Positions 8,865-18,228 of a DNA stretch of 38,954 nt are shown in pieces. The stretch comes from Eubacteriales bacterium (lineage in GTDB: Bacteria; Bacillota; Clostridia; Lachnospirales; Lachnospiraceae). Numbering within the stretch: position 1 is the stretch's first letter; each line of letters begins with the position of its first letter. Where the stretch lies: assembly GCA_030537195.1 (NCBI GenBank), contig JAUNOK010000016.1, positions 27,888 to 66,841 on the forward strand, given 5' to 3'. The position numbers and the translations under genes were made by a program. Below the pieces are notes generated by a model. It was not told the origin of the DNA. It worked only from the letters and a program-made list of their open reading frames with translations, and made no database searches.

Positions 8865-9557
8865 TTAATTAATATATTGCATTTGTTTAAAACTGAAATA
8901 AGAATTATCTCCTATAACAATATGATCTAACAGTTCAATTCCTATAATCTTACCCGCTTCTGCCACATTTCTTGTAACCTTCATATCCTCCCTGCTAGGA
9001 GAAGGATTTCCAGAAGGATGGTTATGAAGAAGTACTACTGAAGCCGCCCTGTTATCAAGTGCTTCTTTAAATATCTCCCTCACTGAAACCATTGAACCCG
9101 TGGAAGTTCCAACAGACAGTACCTTATCTCTTATCAGACGGCATCTGTTGTCAAGCATAACAAGTATAAGATGTTCTTTCTCAAGATGTCTCATGTCTTC
9201 CATGTAGTATCCTGCTATTGTCTCTGCATTGGAAAAATCAAGTCTTTCTCTCGCCTTCTGCTTGGCAATACGCCTTGAAAGCTCAAGTATACAGCATATC
9301 TGCACAGCCTTGGCCTTGCCAATGCCTTTAATCTGCATAAGTTCTGAAACAGACATATTATACAGACCGTTAAGACTACCGGCACTCTCCAGTATCTTTT
9401 CGGCAAGTTCGATAGAACTTAGCCCGTTCGTTCCGGTTCTTATAATAGCCGCTAACAGCTCCGCATTATCCAGCGCTGTTGCACCATACTCAAGACACTT
9501 CTCATAAGGAAGAAGCTTATCTTCCTCCACACCTGTTATTATATTCTCATAGACCAT
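8865..9557 (-). CDS. radC: RadC family JAB/MPN domain protein
   Basis: Conserved protein with an N-terminal helix-hairpin-helix region (IKGIGKAKA at 76-84) and a C-terminal MPN/JAMM metalloprotease-like domain. The zinc motif HNHPSGNPSPSRED is complete (His178, His180, Asp191). The historical DNA-repair assignment is not well supported and the true substrate is unknown. Length of 230 aa is normal. The ATG has no clear ribosome-binding site, so translation may be coupled to the DUF4321 gene 19 bases upstream. RadC ahead of mreB is a widespread Firmicute arrangement. Confidence 0.93.
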   Translation of the reverse strand: MVYENIITGVEEDKLLPYEKCLEYGATALDNAELLAAIIRTGTNGLSSIELAEKILESAGSLNGLYNMSVSELMQIKGIGKAKAVQICCILELSRRIAKQKARERLDFSNAETIAGYYMEDMRHLEKEHLILVMLDNRCRLIRDKVLSVGTSTGSMVSVREIFKEALDNRAASVVLLHNHPSGNPSPSREDMKVTRNVAEAGKIIGIELLDHIVIGDNSYFSFKQMQYIN

Positions 9558-9576
9558 AAATTAAACAGCAGTCAGA

Positions 9577-9849
9577 TTAAATAAATCTGTAAACAATTAT
9601 TGCAAGTATAACTCCTATTATACTGGCAATAGTAATCTTAATCTGGAGCGCAAATGTTAATACAAGTACCCCAAGATCTAATACCAGTGGACTGTCAAGC
9701 CCAAAGCTCTGTCCATAAGACAGCCAGCTGAGTGCATGCACACCGGCAGTTAGTTCTGCAATAAGACCGCCCAGCACAATGCCTATAAGAATAAAAAGCC
9801 ATAAAAGCCAGCCGTTCTTATATTTAGAAATGTTACTCATAGATTTCAC
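9577..9849 (-). CDS. Small membrane protein, DUF4321 family
   Basis: A 90-aa protein of unknown function with three hydrophobic segments (about 13-31, 53-67 and 70-89). The ILIGIVLGGLIAELTAG and LDLGVLVLTFALQIKIT segments resemble DUF4321, a family found next to radC/mreB in Clostridia; the assignment is from memory of the pattern. ATG start with an AAGGGTG ribosome-binding site. It is the first gene after the promoter and 5' hairpin, so it leads the cell-shape operon. A role connected with envelope assembly is an inference from position only. Confidence 0.8.
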   Translation of the reverse strand: MKSMSNISKYKNGWLLWLFILIGIVLGGLIAELTAGVHALSWLSYGQSFGLDSPLVLDLGVLVLTFALQIKITIASIIGVILAIIVYRFI

Positions 9850-9862
9850 CCTTTAACCATAA

Positions 9863-9892
9863 ATTGGAGTATGGAAAAATCCATACTCCAAT
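9863..9892 (-). promoter_or_regulatory. Perfect hairpin at the predicted 5' end of the cell-shape operon transcript
   Basis: ATTGGAGTATGGA (9863-9875) and its exact complement (9880-9892) flank a 4-base loop. On the minus strand it begins about 3 bases before the +1 predicted from the promoter at 9895-9922. It ends 13 bases before the DUF4321 start, immediately ahead of its ribosome-binding site. The tail after the stem is only TTTATGG, so it is a poor intrinsic terminator, and an mRNA-stabilising 5' hairpin is more likely. It could still attenuate read-through from the upstream PLP-enzyme gene. Confidence 0.7.
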
Positions 9893-9894
9893 GC

Positions 9895-9922
9895 ATTATA
9901 ACACAAATATTAATTCAATCAA
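9895..9922 (-). promoter_or_regulatory. Sigma-A promoter (extended -10) for the DUF4321-radC-mre-min operon
   Basis: On the minus strand TTGATT (9917-9922), a 16-base spacer, and a perfect TATAAT (9895-9900) preceded by TGT, giving an extended -10 TGTTATAAT. The -35 overlaps the stop codon of the PLP-enzyme gene. The predicted +1 near 9888 opens the hairpin at 9863-9892. It is the best promoter match I found on the minus strand. Confidence 0.68.
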
Positions 9923-11193
9923 AGCTTTATAAGGTCTTTTTCAAACATTTTCTGAACACTCATCATAATTCCAAGTTTTGCATGATACCATGTAAGTCCT
10001 CCCTGGAAGAATACTGAATAAGGTTCTTTTAATGGTCCGTCAGCAGAAAGCTCTATTGATGAACCCTGAACGAATGCTCCGGCAGCCATGATAACATCTG
10101 AATCATATCCCGGCATAGGCCATGGCTCAGGTGTAACAAAACTGTCAACCGGTGCTGCAGCCTGAATTCCTTTACAAAAAGCAAGAAGTCCGTCTGCACT
10201 TCCAAGCTCAACTGCCTGAATAATATCATATCTTGGTTCACTTCCATCAGGTCTTACTACAAATCCTGCCTTTTCATATACATTTGCAGCAAATATAGCA
10301 CCCTTAAGCGCGCCTGCAACAACTACAGGTGATAAGAAAAGTCCCTGATAAAAGCTCTGGTTAACGCCAAGTGTTGCACCAACTTCTTTTCCAAGTCCTG
10401 GGGAAGATAATCTGTAAGCAGCCTGTTCAACACATTCCTTTTTCCCTGCGATGTAACCTCCGCATGGAGCAAGTCCACCGCCCGGATTCTTTATAAGCGA
10501 GCCAACTATCATATCAGCTCCTACTTCTGATGGCTCAATTCTTTCAACGAATTCACCGTAGCAGTTATCAACCATACATATAACATCAGGCTTGATACCC
10601 TTTATAAAGCTTATAAGCTCTCCGATTCTTTCAACTGAAAGTGTAGGTCTTGATGCATATCCTTTAGAACGCTGTATTGTAACAAGCTTTGTTCTTTCAT
10701 TGATTGCATTCTTAATGCCTTCATAATCAAAACCGCCGTCTGGCAGCAGATCAACCTGTGCATATGTAATTCCATATTCAGCAAGACTTCCCTTGGAAGG
10801 TCTGATACCGATAATCTCATCCATTGTATCGTATGGCTTTCCAACAGGTGATAAAAGTTCATCGCCCGGTCTTAAGTTAGATGATAAAGCTACATTTAAC
10901 GCATGTGTTCCGCAGATAATCTGTGGTCTTACAAGTGCGTCCTCTGTCTTGAATATATCAGAATACACCTTCTCAAGAGTATCTCTTCCATCATCATTAT
11001 AGCCGTAACCTGTTGTTCCTGATAAATGCATCTCAGCAACCTTATTATCCTGCATTGCCTTGATAACCTTCATCTGGTTATATTCTGCATTCTTATCTAT
11101 CTCTTCAAATCTGTCATGAAGCGACTTAATTATATTGTCGCAGTAATCATATACTTCATCGCAGATTCCCATATTCTTATACATTTCTCTCAT
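9919..11193 (-). CDS. Methionine gamma-lyase family PLP enzyme (aluminium-resistance-protein type)
   Basis: Fold-type I pyridoxal-phosphate enzyme of the Met_gamma_lyase Pfam family, historically called aluminium resistance protein (B. subtilis YnbB type). The 424-aa sequence has the substrate loop HLSGTTGYGYND (56-67), CGTHALNVAL for cofactor phosphate contact (94-103), MVDNCYGEF with the ring-binding Asp209, and GSLIKNPGGG with the likely Schiff-base Lys235. The physiological substrate is not established; cleavage of sulfur amino acids is inferred from the family name. It starts 3 bases from the miaA stop, so it ends the miaB-mutS-mutL-miaA operon. Confidence 0.88.
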   Translation of the reverse strand: MREMYKNMGICDEVYDYCDNIIKSLHDRFEEIDKNAEYNQMKVIKAMQDNKVAEMHLSGTTGYGYNDDGRDTLEKVYSDIFKTEDALVRPQIICGTHALNVALSSNLRPGDELLSPVGKPYDTMDEIIGIRPSKGSLAEYGITYAQVDLLPDGGFDYEGIKNAINERTKLVTIQRSKGYASRPTLSVERIGELISFIKGIKPDVICMVDNCYGEFVERIEPSEVGADMIVGSLIKNPGGGLAPCGGYIAGKKECVEQAAYRLSSPGLGKEVGATLGVNQSFYQGLFLSPVVVAGALKGAIFAANVYEKAGFVVRPDGSEPRYDIIQAVELGSADGLLAFCKGIQAAAPVDSFVTPEPWPMPGYDSDVIMAAGAFVQGSSIELSADGPLKEPYSVFFQGGLTWYHAKLGIMMSVQKMFEKDLIKL

Positions 11194-11195
11194 AA

Positions 11196-12137
11196 TTAAA
11201 TAATTTCCTTTTCTTTTAGTTGTTCAAGCATATATGCAAGCGCATCTTCTCTTCGTATCTGGGAAAAATCCACCCATGTAACTGATGGCTCTCTTCGAAA
11301 CCATGTAAGCTGTCTTTTTGCAAAATGTCTTGTATCCTGCTTAATCATTTCCCTAAGACCTGCTTCGTCACATCTGCCTTCAAGATAATCGAACACCTCT
11401 TTATATCCTATTCCCTGCATGGCAACATCATCCTTTACAAGCCCCATGTCCGACAAATGTTTTACCTCATCAAGCAGTCCGTTGTCAAACATTATATCAA
11501 CACGCCTGTTTATTCTGTCATATAAGATCTCTCTTTTATCATTAAGCACAAAATAGCAGAAATTATACGGAGACTCCTTTGCCCTCTGCTCATTATTATG
11601 CTCAGATATCTTCCTGCCTGTTGTTTTATAAAATTCAAGTGCGCGGATAACTCTTTTTACATTGTTGGCATGAATTGCCTCTGCAGATTCAGGGTCGGCT
11701 TCCTTTAACATATCATGAAGCACCTCTGCTCCCTTAGAATCAGCAATCCCCTGAAGGTAATTTCTGTATTCATAATCACTTTCATCATCTTCAAATGTGG
11801 AATCATATAAAAGTGCCTGTATATAAAATCCGGTACCGCCGACAACTACAGGGATATGCCCGTTCTTACGGATTTTTTCTATTGCATCTACAGCCATAGC
11901 CTTGAATCTTGCCACATCAAATCCCTCTGACGGTTCAATCTCATCAACAAGATAATGCTTAACTCCCTGCATCTCTTCTCTGGTTATCTTGGCAGTTCCG
12001 ATATCCATATATCTATACACCTGCATGGAATCAGCACTTATTATCTCACCGTTCACAGCCTTTGCAAGTGCAATTGAAAGCTCAGTTTTTCCAACTGCTG
12101 TCGGACCTGTAAGTATTATTAAAGGTTCTTTTTTCAT
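11196..12137 (-). CDS. miaA: tRNA dimethylallyltransferase MiaA
   Basis: Transfers a dimethylallyl group to N6 of A37 in tRNAs reading UNN codons. This is the first step of the modification completed by MiaB, whose gene is in the same cluster. The 313-aa protein has the P-loop GPTAVGKT (11-18), the DSMQVYRYMDIGTAK substrate motif (about 36-50), VGGTGFYIQALL and the DVAMQGIGYKE motif near the C terminus. ATG start with an AGAGGC ribosome-binding site, 8 bases after mutL. Confidence 0.97.
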   Translation of the reverse strand: MKKEPLIILTGPTAVGKTELSIALAKAVNGEIISADSMQVYRYMDIGTAKITREEMQGVKHYLVDEIEPSEGFDVARFKAMAVDAIEKIRKNGHIPVVVGGTGFYIQALLYDSTFEDDESDYEYRNYLQGIADSKGAEVLHDMLKEADPESAEAIHANNVKRVIRALEFYKTTGRKISEHNNEQRAKESPYNFCYFVLNDKREILYDRINRRVDIMFDNGLLDEVKHLSDMGLVKDDVAMQGIGYKEVFDYLEGRCDEAGLREMIKQDTRHFAKRQLTWFRREPSVTWVDFSQIRREDALAYMLEQLKEKEII

Positions 12138-12145
12138 ATCAGCCT

Positions 12146-14089
12146 CTATACTATTCGTTTGAATTTCTTTTCTATCTCGTATTTGCTCATCATAATAAGC
12201 GTTGGTCTGCCGTGCGGACAGTTATATGGATTCTCTGCCTTCATAAGCTCGTCCATAAGTTCAAATGCTTCATTAAACGACAGCCGGTTATTGCCCTTTA
12301 CAGCCGCTTTGCATGACATGCTTGCGACCTTTTCGGTAATAATGTCAGGGTCTCTGTTAGCACTTTCTTCAGAAAGTCCGTCAAGCACATCAATAAGAAG
12401 CTGCTTGTAATCCATCTTAGGAAGTCCGGCAGGAATTCCTGTAACTTTATATTCATTACCGCCGAATTCTTCTATTTCATATCCTAATCTTTTAAATATG
12501 TCCTGATTAGCCTTGTATATCTCTTCTTCATGCATGTTAAGTGACAATACAATCGGTGGAAGAATCATCTGTGTTCCAATTGTCTTATTATGGAGCTTGT
12601 TCATTGTCCTTTCATAAAGCACCTTCTCGTGTGCCGCATGCTGGTCCATCATATAGAACTTATCTTCAAATTCAATAAGCCAGTAAGTATCAAACAGCTG
12701 TCCGATAATTCTGTATTTATTGCGGCTGCTCTCATCAAGAAGCTTATTTTCGAAAAGATTCATCTGCTTTGGCGGTTCAGACTTTGCAACAGCCTCATAT
12801 CTTGCTTTATCTTCCTTTACCATCTGCTCAGAACGCTTAATCTCAAAAGGTTCAGGGAGTCTCTCCGGCTTATTTTCCATTTTAATCTCTGGTCTTACTT
12901 CTGTTCTAAGCGGCGAGGTTACAGCCTGATTAACCATTCCAGACTGTGGCTGCTCTTCTTTTGCTGTCTCCTGACGCTGTAATTGTGTCTTACCTGCCAT
13001 ATTCTTCTCAGGAAGCCTAATATCTGGCATAACATTTCGTACAACGGGCGCTTCCTGCATTTTCACTGCAACAGGGTCAGGCACAGAAACCTCTGCTATA
13101 AGCTCCTTTGAATTAAGAGCCTTTAAGCATGTATCGTACACGAAATTATATATATATTCATTGTTCGAGAATCGCAGCTCCATCTTGGTAGGATGCACAT
13201 TCACATCAATAATGGCAGGATTAATCTTAAAATGTATCGCACTGAACGGATAATTATGAGGCATTATAAAGCCCTTGTAGGCGTCCTCAATGGCCTTGGT
13301 TATAATACTGCTCTTAATATATCTGCCATTGATATAATAATTCTCATAAGTTCTGTTTCCGCGGACAATCATAGGTTTGCCGATAAAACCGGAAGCCTCA
13401 ATATCCTGCGATTTGCCGCTGATTTCATACAGATTATTGGTTATATCCCTGCCATACACATTATATATGATATCCTTAAGATTCATATTGCCTGATGTGT
13501 GCAGCTTATTCTGGTTATTGCTTATGAACCTGAACGAAATATCCGGATGTGAAAGTGCCAGATATTCCACAAGTGAACCAATATAACCGCCCTCAGTAGT
13601 TGCAGTTTTTAAGAACTTTCTTCTTACAGGAGTATTGTAGAAAAGGTTTCTCACAATAAATGTAGTTCCCTCCGGAGCGCCTATTTCTGCTACTTCACCG
13701 GGTACGCCACCCTCAATTGTATAACGCACACCGCTTATACTGTTGGCAGTCTTGGTAATAAGTTCAACCTGTGATACAGCAGCTATACTTGCAAGTGCCT
13801 CACCTCTGAAGCCCAGAGACGAAACTGCCATAAGATCTTCAATTGATTTAATTTTACTTGTAGCATGTCTTTTAAATGCTATCTCAATCTCATCTTTGTT
13901 GATACCACTTCCATTATCAGTAACCCTGATAAATGAAATTCCACCTTCCTTTATCTCAACTGTAATCGCAGTTGCTCCGGCATCAATAGCATTTTCAACA
14001 AGTTCTTTAACTACAGAAGAAGGTCTCTCAACGACCTCACCTGCGGCAATCTTATTAATCGTATTCTGGTCTAAAAGTGTTATTGGCAT
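12146..14089 (-). CDS. mutL: DNA mismatch repair protein MutL, endonuclease type
   Basis: GHKL ATPase that couples MutS mismatch recognition to strand incision. The 647-aa protein has the N-terminal ATPase motifs (Glu29 and Asn33 in KELVENAIDAG, DNGSGI at 58-63, GFRGEAL at 93-99). A long Pro/Glu/Lys-rich linker spans about 340-450. The C-terminal metal endonuclease domain has DQHAAHE (482-488), SCKAAVKG (from 592) and CPHGRP (624-629), so this MutL should nick DNA itself, as expected without MutH. A linker motif QMNLF resembles a beta-clamp-binding peptide (inference). ATG start with a TAGGAGA ribosome-binding site. Confidence 0.97.
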   Translation of the reverse strand: MPITLLDQNTINKIAAGEVVERPSSVVKELVENAIDAGATAITVEIKEGGISFIRVTDNGSGINKDEIEIAFKRHATSKIKSIEDLMAVSSLGFRGEALASIAAVSQVELITKTANSISGVRYTIEGGVPGEVAEIGAPEGTTFIVRNLFYNTPVRRKFLKTATTEGGYIGSLVEYLALSHPDISFRFISNNQNKLHTSGNMNLKDIIYNVYGRDITNNLYEISGKSQDIEASGFIGKPMIVRGNRTYENYYINGRYIKSSIITKAIEDAYKGFIMPHNYPFSAIHFKINPAIIDVNVHPTKMELRFSNNEYIYNFVYDTCLKALNSKELIAEVSVPDPVAVKMQEAPVVRNVMPDIRLPEKNMAGKTQLQRQETAKEEQPQSGMVNQAVTSPLRTEVRPEIKMENKPERLPEPFEIKRSEQMVKEDKARYEAVAKSEPPKQMNLFENKLLDESSRNKYRIIGQLFDTYWLIEFEDKFYMMDQHAAHEKVLYERTMNKLHNKTIGTQMILPPIVLSLNMHEEEIYKANQDIFKRLGYEIEEFGGNEYKVTGIPAGLPKMDYKQLLIDVLDGLSEESANRDPDIITEKVASMSCKAAVKGNNRLSFNEAFELMDELMKAENPYNCPHGRPTLIMMSKYEIEKKFKRIV

Positions 14090-14112
14090 AGATTTCTCCT
14101 ATTCTGCTTGTT

Positions 14113-16767
14113 TTACCAGCGGTTCTTAGCTTTTCCCTGCAGCTTATAAAGCGTATTCAGTGCATCAATAGGTGTCATATTGCTTATATCAAGATTCATA
14201 ATATCAGTTACTATATCATCATCCTTAACAGTATCAAAAAGCGACATCTGCTTAACTTCCAGGTCATTAACCTTTCTGTACTGGTCATTCATCTTATCAA
14301 GTTTCTTGGAATATTGTGCAATATCCTTGGCTTTCTGTGATATATCAGCATCACTTAAGTCAACAACAAGTTCCTTTGCCCTGTTAAGAACTACATCAGG
14401 AACTCCTGCAAGTTTGGCAACCTGAATACCATAACTCTTATCAGCACCACCCTTTACAATCTTTCTTAAGAAGACGATATCATCACCGTTTTCCTTTACA
14501 GCAATACAGTAATTATTAACTCCGTCAAGAGTTCCTTCTAATTCAGTAAGTTCATGATAATGTGTTGCAAAAAGTGTCTTGGCTCCTAAGTATTTAGTGT
14601 TGGCAATATATTCAACAACAGCCCATGCAATACTTAATCCGTCAAATGTGCTTGTTCCTCTTCCAATTTCATCAAGAATTATAAGGCTCTTAGGCGTTGC
14701 ATTTCTTAAGATATTGGCAACCTCAGTCATCTCAACCATGAAAGTAGACTGTCCGGAAGCTAAGTCATCAGACGCTCCGACTCGTGTAAATATACGGTCC
14801 ACAATACATATATTGGCTGAATCAGCAGGCACGAAAGAACCTGTCTGTGCCATAAGTACAATGAGTGCAGTCTGTCTCATATATGTAGATTTACCAGCCA
14901 TATTAGGACCTGTGATAATTGAAATCCTGTTCATTCCATTGTCAAGATAAGTATCATTGGCAATGAACATATCGTTGGAAATCATTTTCTCAACTACAGG
15001 GTGACGTCCATTCTTAATATCTATAATTCCTTTTTCATTAATCTTAGGTCTTACGAAATTATTCTGTGTTGCAACAACAGAAAGTGAAGCATACACATCA
15101 ATCATTGCAATAGCCTTGGCAGTATTCTGTATTCTTACAACCTCCGCTGCAATACGCTCCCTGACTTCACAGAATAAGTCATACTCAAGTGAGTACAGCT
15201 TGTCCTCTGCGCCAAGAATAATATCCTCAAGATGCTTTAACTCATCTGTAGTGTATCTTTCAGAACCGGTAAGAGTCTGTTTTCTTACCCATTCAGCAGG
15301 AACAAGGTCTTTAAATGAATTAGTAACCTCAAGATAATATCCGAATACCTTGTTATACTTAACCTTAAGATTCTTAATTCCTGTCTTTTCTTTTTCCCTG
15401 CTCTCAAGCTCTGCAAGCCATTCCTTGCCTTTAATCTTGGCATTACGAAGTTCGTCAGCCTCTGCTGAGAATCCATCCTTTATCATTCCGCCATCACGCA
15501 TTGTAATAGGCGGATCATCTATAATCGCAGTGTCAACAAGATTATATAAGTCTTTTAAGTCATCCATCTTCTCGAAGCACTGTCTGAATACATCACATTT
15601 GAAATGTCCTATCTGATTCTTAATGTGAGGTATCATCTCAAGAGAATTCTTAAATGCAATTAAATCTCTTGGATTAGCTGACTTACAGCTAATCTTAGTC
15701 ATGATTCGCTCAAGGTCATATATGGGACCGAGATATTCACGAATCTCCTCCCTGTCAATCGCATTATCAGAAAGCTCCTCTATTGCATCCTGTCTTCTTA
15801 TAATCTCATCACGGTTAATAAGCGGCTGCAGCACAAGATTTCTTAATGCTCTTGCCCCCATTGCAGTCTTGGTCTTATCAAGCACCCACAGAAGAGATCC
15901 TTTTTTCTGCTTTTCACGCATAGTCTCAACAAGTTCAAGATTTCGTCTTGAAGAACTGTCTATAAGCATATATTTGCCTGTTGTATAAGGCACAATGCTT
16001 GTAATATGCGACATGTCGCTTTTCTGTGTCTGTGTAAGATATATAAGAAGCGCACCTGCAGCGTCAATTCCTACCGAGTAGTCCTTAATTCCAAGTCCGT
16101 CCAGCATATTTACATGAAAATGTTCTTTCAGCTTTGCCTTGCACGAATCATCATCAAAGTACCAGTTCTCCAGTGTTGACACAGATATTGAAAGCTTCTC
16201 TGATATAAATGTGAGATCTATTCCGCTCATTGCAAAATACTCATTAAGTATTATCTCTGACGGAACGAACTTATTAATCTCATCTATAAGTTCTGCACCT
16301 GTCTCAATCTCTGTTACGAAAAAGTCTCCTGTTGAATAGTCAGCAATCGCAACTCCCAGTACATCGCCAAGATAAACAATACTCATAAGATAATTATTCT
16401 TAGTTTCATCAAGTGCCTGACTGTTTAAGTTAGTTCCCGGTGTAACGACCTTTATAACTTCTCTTTTGACAATACCTTTTGCCTGCTTCGGGTCTTCCAT
16501 CTGCTCGCAGATTGCGACCTTGTGACCATTAGAAACAAGCCTGTTAATATAAGTTTCTGCCGCATGAAAAGGAACGCCGCACATAGGCGCACGTTCCTCC
16601 TGTCCGCAGTCTTTTCCTGTTAATGTAAGTTCCAGTTCCTTAGAGACAACTAAAGCGTCATCAAAAAACATTTCATAGAAATCTCCAAGTCTGTAAAAAA
16701 GTATGCAGTCTTTATATTCTGCTTTAGTAGCAAGATAATGCTGCATCATTGGTGAATATTCTGCCAT
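14113..16767 (-). CDS. mutS: DNA mismatch repair protein MutS
   Basis: Recognises base mismatches and small loops and recruits MutL. The 884-aa protein is full length. The mismatch-reading Phe-X-Glu (Phe30, Glu32 in GDFYEMF) is near the N terminus. The ABC-type ATPase has Walker A GPNMAGKST (620-628), the ASGQSTFMVEM signature and Walker B LIILDE (ending Asp699, Glu700). Near the C terminus QMSLF (840-844) matches the MutS beta-clamp-binding motif. ATG start with a GGGAG ribosome-binding site; 15 bases after miaB and 23 before mutL. Confidence 0.98.
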   Translation of the reverse strand: MAEYSPMMQHYLATKAEYKDCILFYRLGDFYEMFFDDALVVSKELELTLTGKDCGQEERAPMCGVPFHAAETYINRLVSNGHKVAICEQMEDPKQAKGIVKREVIKVVTPGTNLNSQALDETKNNYLMSIVYLGDVLGVAIADYSTGDFFVTEIETGAELIDEINKFVPSEIILNEYFAMSGIDLTFISEKLSISVSTLENWYFDDDSCKAKLKEHFHVNMLDGLGIKDYSVGIDAAGALLIYLTQTQKSDMSHITSIVPYTTGKYMLIDSSSRRNLELVETMREKQKKGSLLWVLDKTKTAMGARALRNLVLQPLINRDEIIRRQDAIEELSDNAIDREEIREYLGPIYDLERIMTKISCKSANPRDLIAFKNSLEMIPHIKNQIGHFKCDVFRQCFEKMDDLKDLYNLVDTAIIDDPPITMRDGGMIKDGFSAEADELRNAKIKGKEWLAELESREKEKTGIKNLKVKYNKVFGYYLEVTNSFKDLVPAEWVRKQTLTGSERYTTDELKHLEDIILGAEDKLYSLEYDLFCEVRERIAAEVVRIQNTAKAIAMIDVYASLSVVATQNNFVRPKINEKGIIDIKNGRHPVVEKMISNDMFIANDTYLDNGMNRISIITGPNMAGKSTYMRQTALIVLMAQTGSFVPADSANICIVDRIFTRVGASDDLASGQSTFMVEMTEVANILRNATPKSLIILDEIGRGTSTFDGLSIAWAVVEYIANTKYLGAKTLFATHYHELTELEGTLDGVNNYCIAVKENGDDIVFLRKIVKGGADKSYGIQVAKLAGVPDVVLNRAKELVVDLSDADISQKAKDIAQYSKKLDKMNDQYRKVNDLEVKQMSLFDTVKDDDIVTDIMNLDISNMTPIDALNTLYKLQGKAKNRW

Positions 16768-16782
16768 TATATTACTCCCTGA

Positions 16783-18204
16783 TTAATCCTCGATAAGTCT
16801 GCCCATATAATAGAATCCCTTACATTCGTCAAGATGCACTGTCACAATCTTTCCGATAAGTGATTCATCTCCCTGGAAATGTACCAGAATATTGTTAGTC
16901 ATTCTGCCTGTAACAAAGCCTTCCTCATGGTCATCTTTTCCCTCAACAAGCACCTTCATGTCCATTCCTTCATATCTTCTGATATGCTCATGTGACACTT
17001 CGTTGACTGTTGCAAGCAGTCTGTTAAATCTGTCTTTAACAACATCTTCTGGTACCTGATTCTCCATCTTGGCAGCAGGCGTACCTGTTCTTTTTGAATA
17101 TATAAATGTATACGCACTATCAAATTTTGCTTTCTTAACAACATCAATAGTATCTTCAAAATCTTCCTCTGTCTCGCCAGGGAAACCGACAATAATATCA
17201 GTTGTAAGAGAAACATCTGGCAGGATTCTTCTTATCATCTCTACCTGCTCTAAGTAATGCTCTTTAGTGTACTTTCTGTTCATCAGTTTAAGAAGTCTTG
17301 AACTTCCCGACTGAAGTGGAAAATGTATATGATTACATATCTTCTTGGAATCTCTTATAACTTCAAGAGTCTCTTCTTCTATATCCTTAGGATGAGGAGT
17401 CATGAATCTGATTCTCTCAAGTCCTTCTATCTTATCAATCTCTCTTAGAAGCTGCGCAAATGATACCGGATTATCAAGCGTCTTTCCGTAAGAATCAACA
17501 TTTTGTCCAAGAAGCATAACTTCCTTGACACCGTCCTTTACAAGCCTCTCAATCTCCATAATTATATCCTTTGGCTCACGGCTTATCTCTCGTCCTCTTA
17601 CATAAGGAACGATGCAGTATGTACAGAAGTTATTGCATCCGTACATAATATTAACACCTGATTTGAATGGGAACTTTCTTTCTGTAGGAAGCTCCTCAAC
17701 AATATCTTTGGTCTTTTCCCATATATCAATAACCTGACTTCCAGATGTAAGTCTGTTATATATAAGCTTTGCCATTGCATATATGTTAAATGTACCGAAA
17801 ACAATATCAACGAACTTATAAGAATCTCTTATCTTCTCAACGACATCAGGTTCCTGCATCATACAGCCACACATTGCAATAAGCATATGTGGATTCTTTC
17901 TCTTGACATTCTTAAGATGTCCAAGACGTCCATAAACCTTAAGATTGGCATTCTCTCTTACAGTACATGTATTATATATGACGAAATCTGACTTATCTTC
18001 ATCCTCTGTCTCAAGATATCCAATCTCTTTAAGAACACCGAGAAGCTTCTCAGAATCTCTGGCATTCATCTGGCATCCAAATGTGTGTACACACGCATAC
18101 AATGGTCTGCCTATTTCTTTTGTTTTCTGTTCTAAAAACTTCTTACATTCTCCGATATAATAAAGCTGTTCTTCAAGTGCACTGGTGTTATTAACTTCCT
18201 GCAT
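16783..18204 (-). CDS. miaB: tRNA-2-methylthio-N6-dimethylallyladenosine synthase MiaB
   Basis: Radical-SAM methylthiotransferase that adds the 2-methylthio group to i6A37 tRNA made by MiaA. The 473-aa protein carries the auxiliary-cluster cysteines Cys44 (FGCQMN), Cys80 (NTCTVRENA) and Cys114 (CGCMMQ) in its N-terminal UPF0004 domain. The radical-SAM CxxxCxxC is Cys190, Cys194 and Cys197 (YGCNNFCTYC), and a TRAM domain ends the protein. A roughly 30-residue N-terminal extension is common in clostridial MiaB. ATG start; the GGAG upstream is at long spacing. Confidence 0.97.
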   Translation of the reverse strand: MQEVNNTSALEEQLYYIGECKKFLEQKTKEIGRPLYACVHTFGCQMNARDSEKLLGVLKEIGYLETEDEDKSDFVIYNTCTVRENANLKVYGRLGHLKNVKRKNPHMLIAMCGCMMQEPDVVEKIRDSYKFVDIVFGTFNIYAMAKLIYNRLTSGSQVIDIWEKTKDIVEELPTERKFPFKSGVNIMYGCNNFCTYCIVPYVRGREISREPKDIIMEIERLVKDGVKEVMLLGQNVDSYGKTLDNPVSFAQLLREIDKIEGLERIRFMTPHPKDIEEETLEVIRDSKKICNHIHFPLQSGSSRLLKLMNRKYTKEHYLEQVEMIRRILPDVSLTTDIIVGFPGETEEDFEDTIDVVKKAKFDSAYTFIYSKRTGTPAAKMENQVPEDVVKDRFNRLLATVNEVSHEHIRRYEGMDMKVLVEGKDDHEEGFVTGRMTNNILVHFQGDESLIGKIVTVHLDECKGFYYMGRLIED

Positions 18205-18228
18205 TATCTACATTTCTCCATTCTATAC

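Noticed and set aside
12590-12982. Plus-strand frame of 130 codons antisense to the mutL linker region
   Set aside because: Its Leu/Phe/Cys-rich translation is what antisense of a Lys/Glu-rich linker gives. No ribosome-binding site or promoter is visible.
18205-18228. Promoter between the EAL protein gene and miaB
   Set aside because: Only 24 bases, with no -10/-35 pair; miaB may be read from further upstream, but nothing in the gap supports a start.
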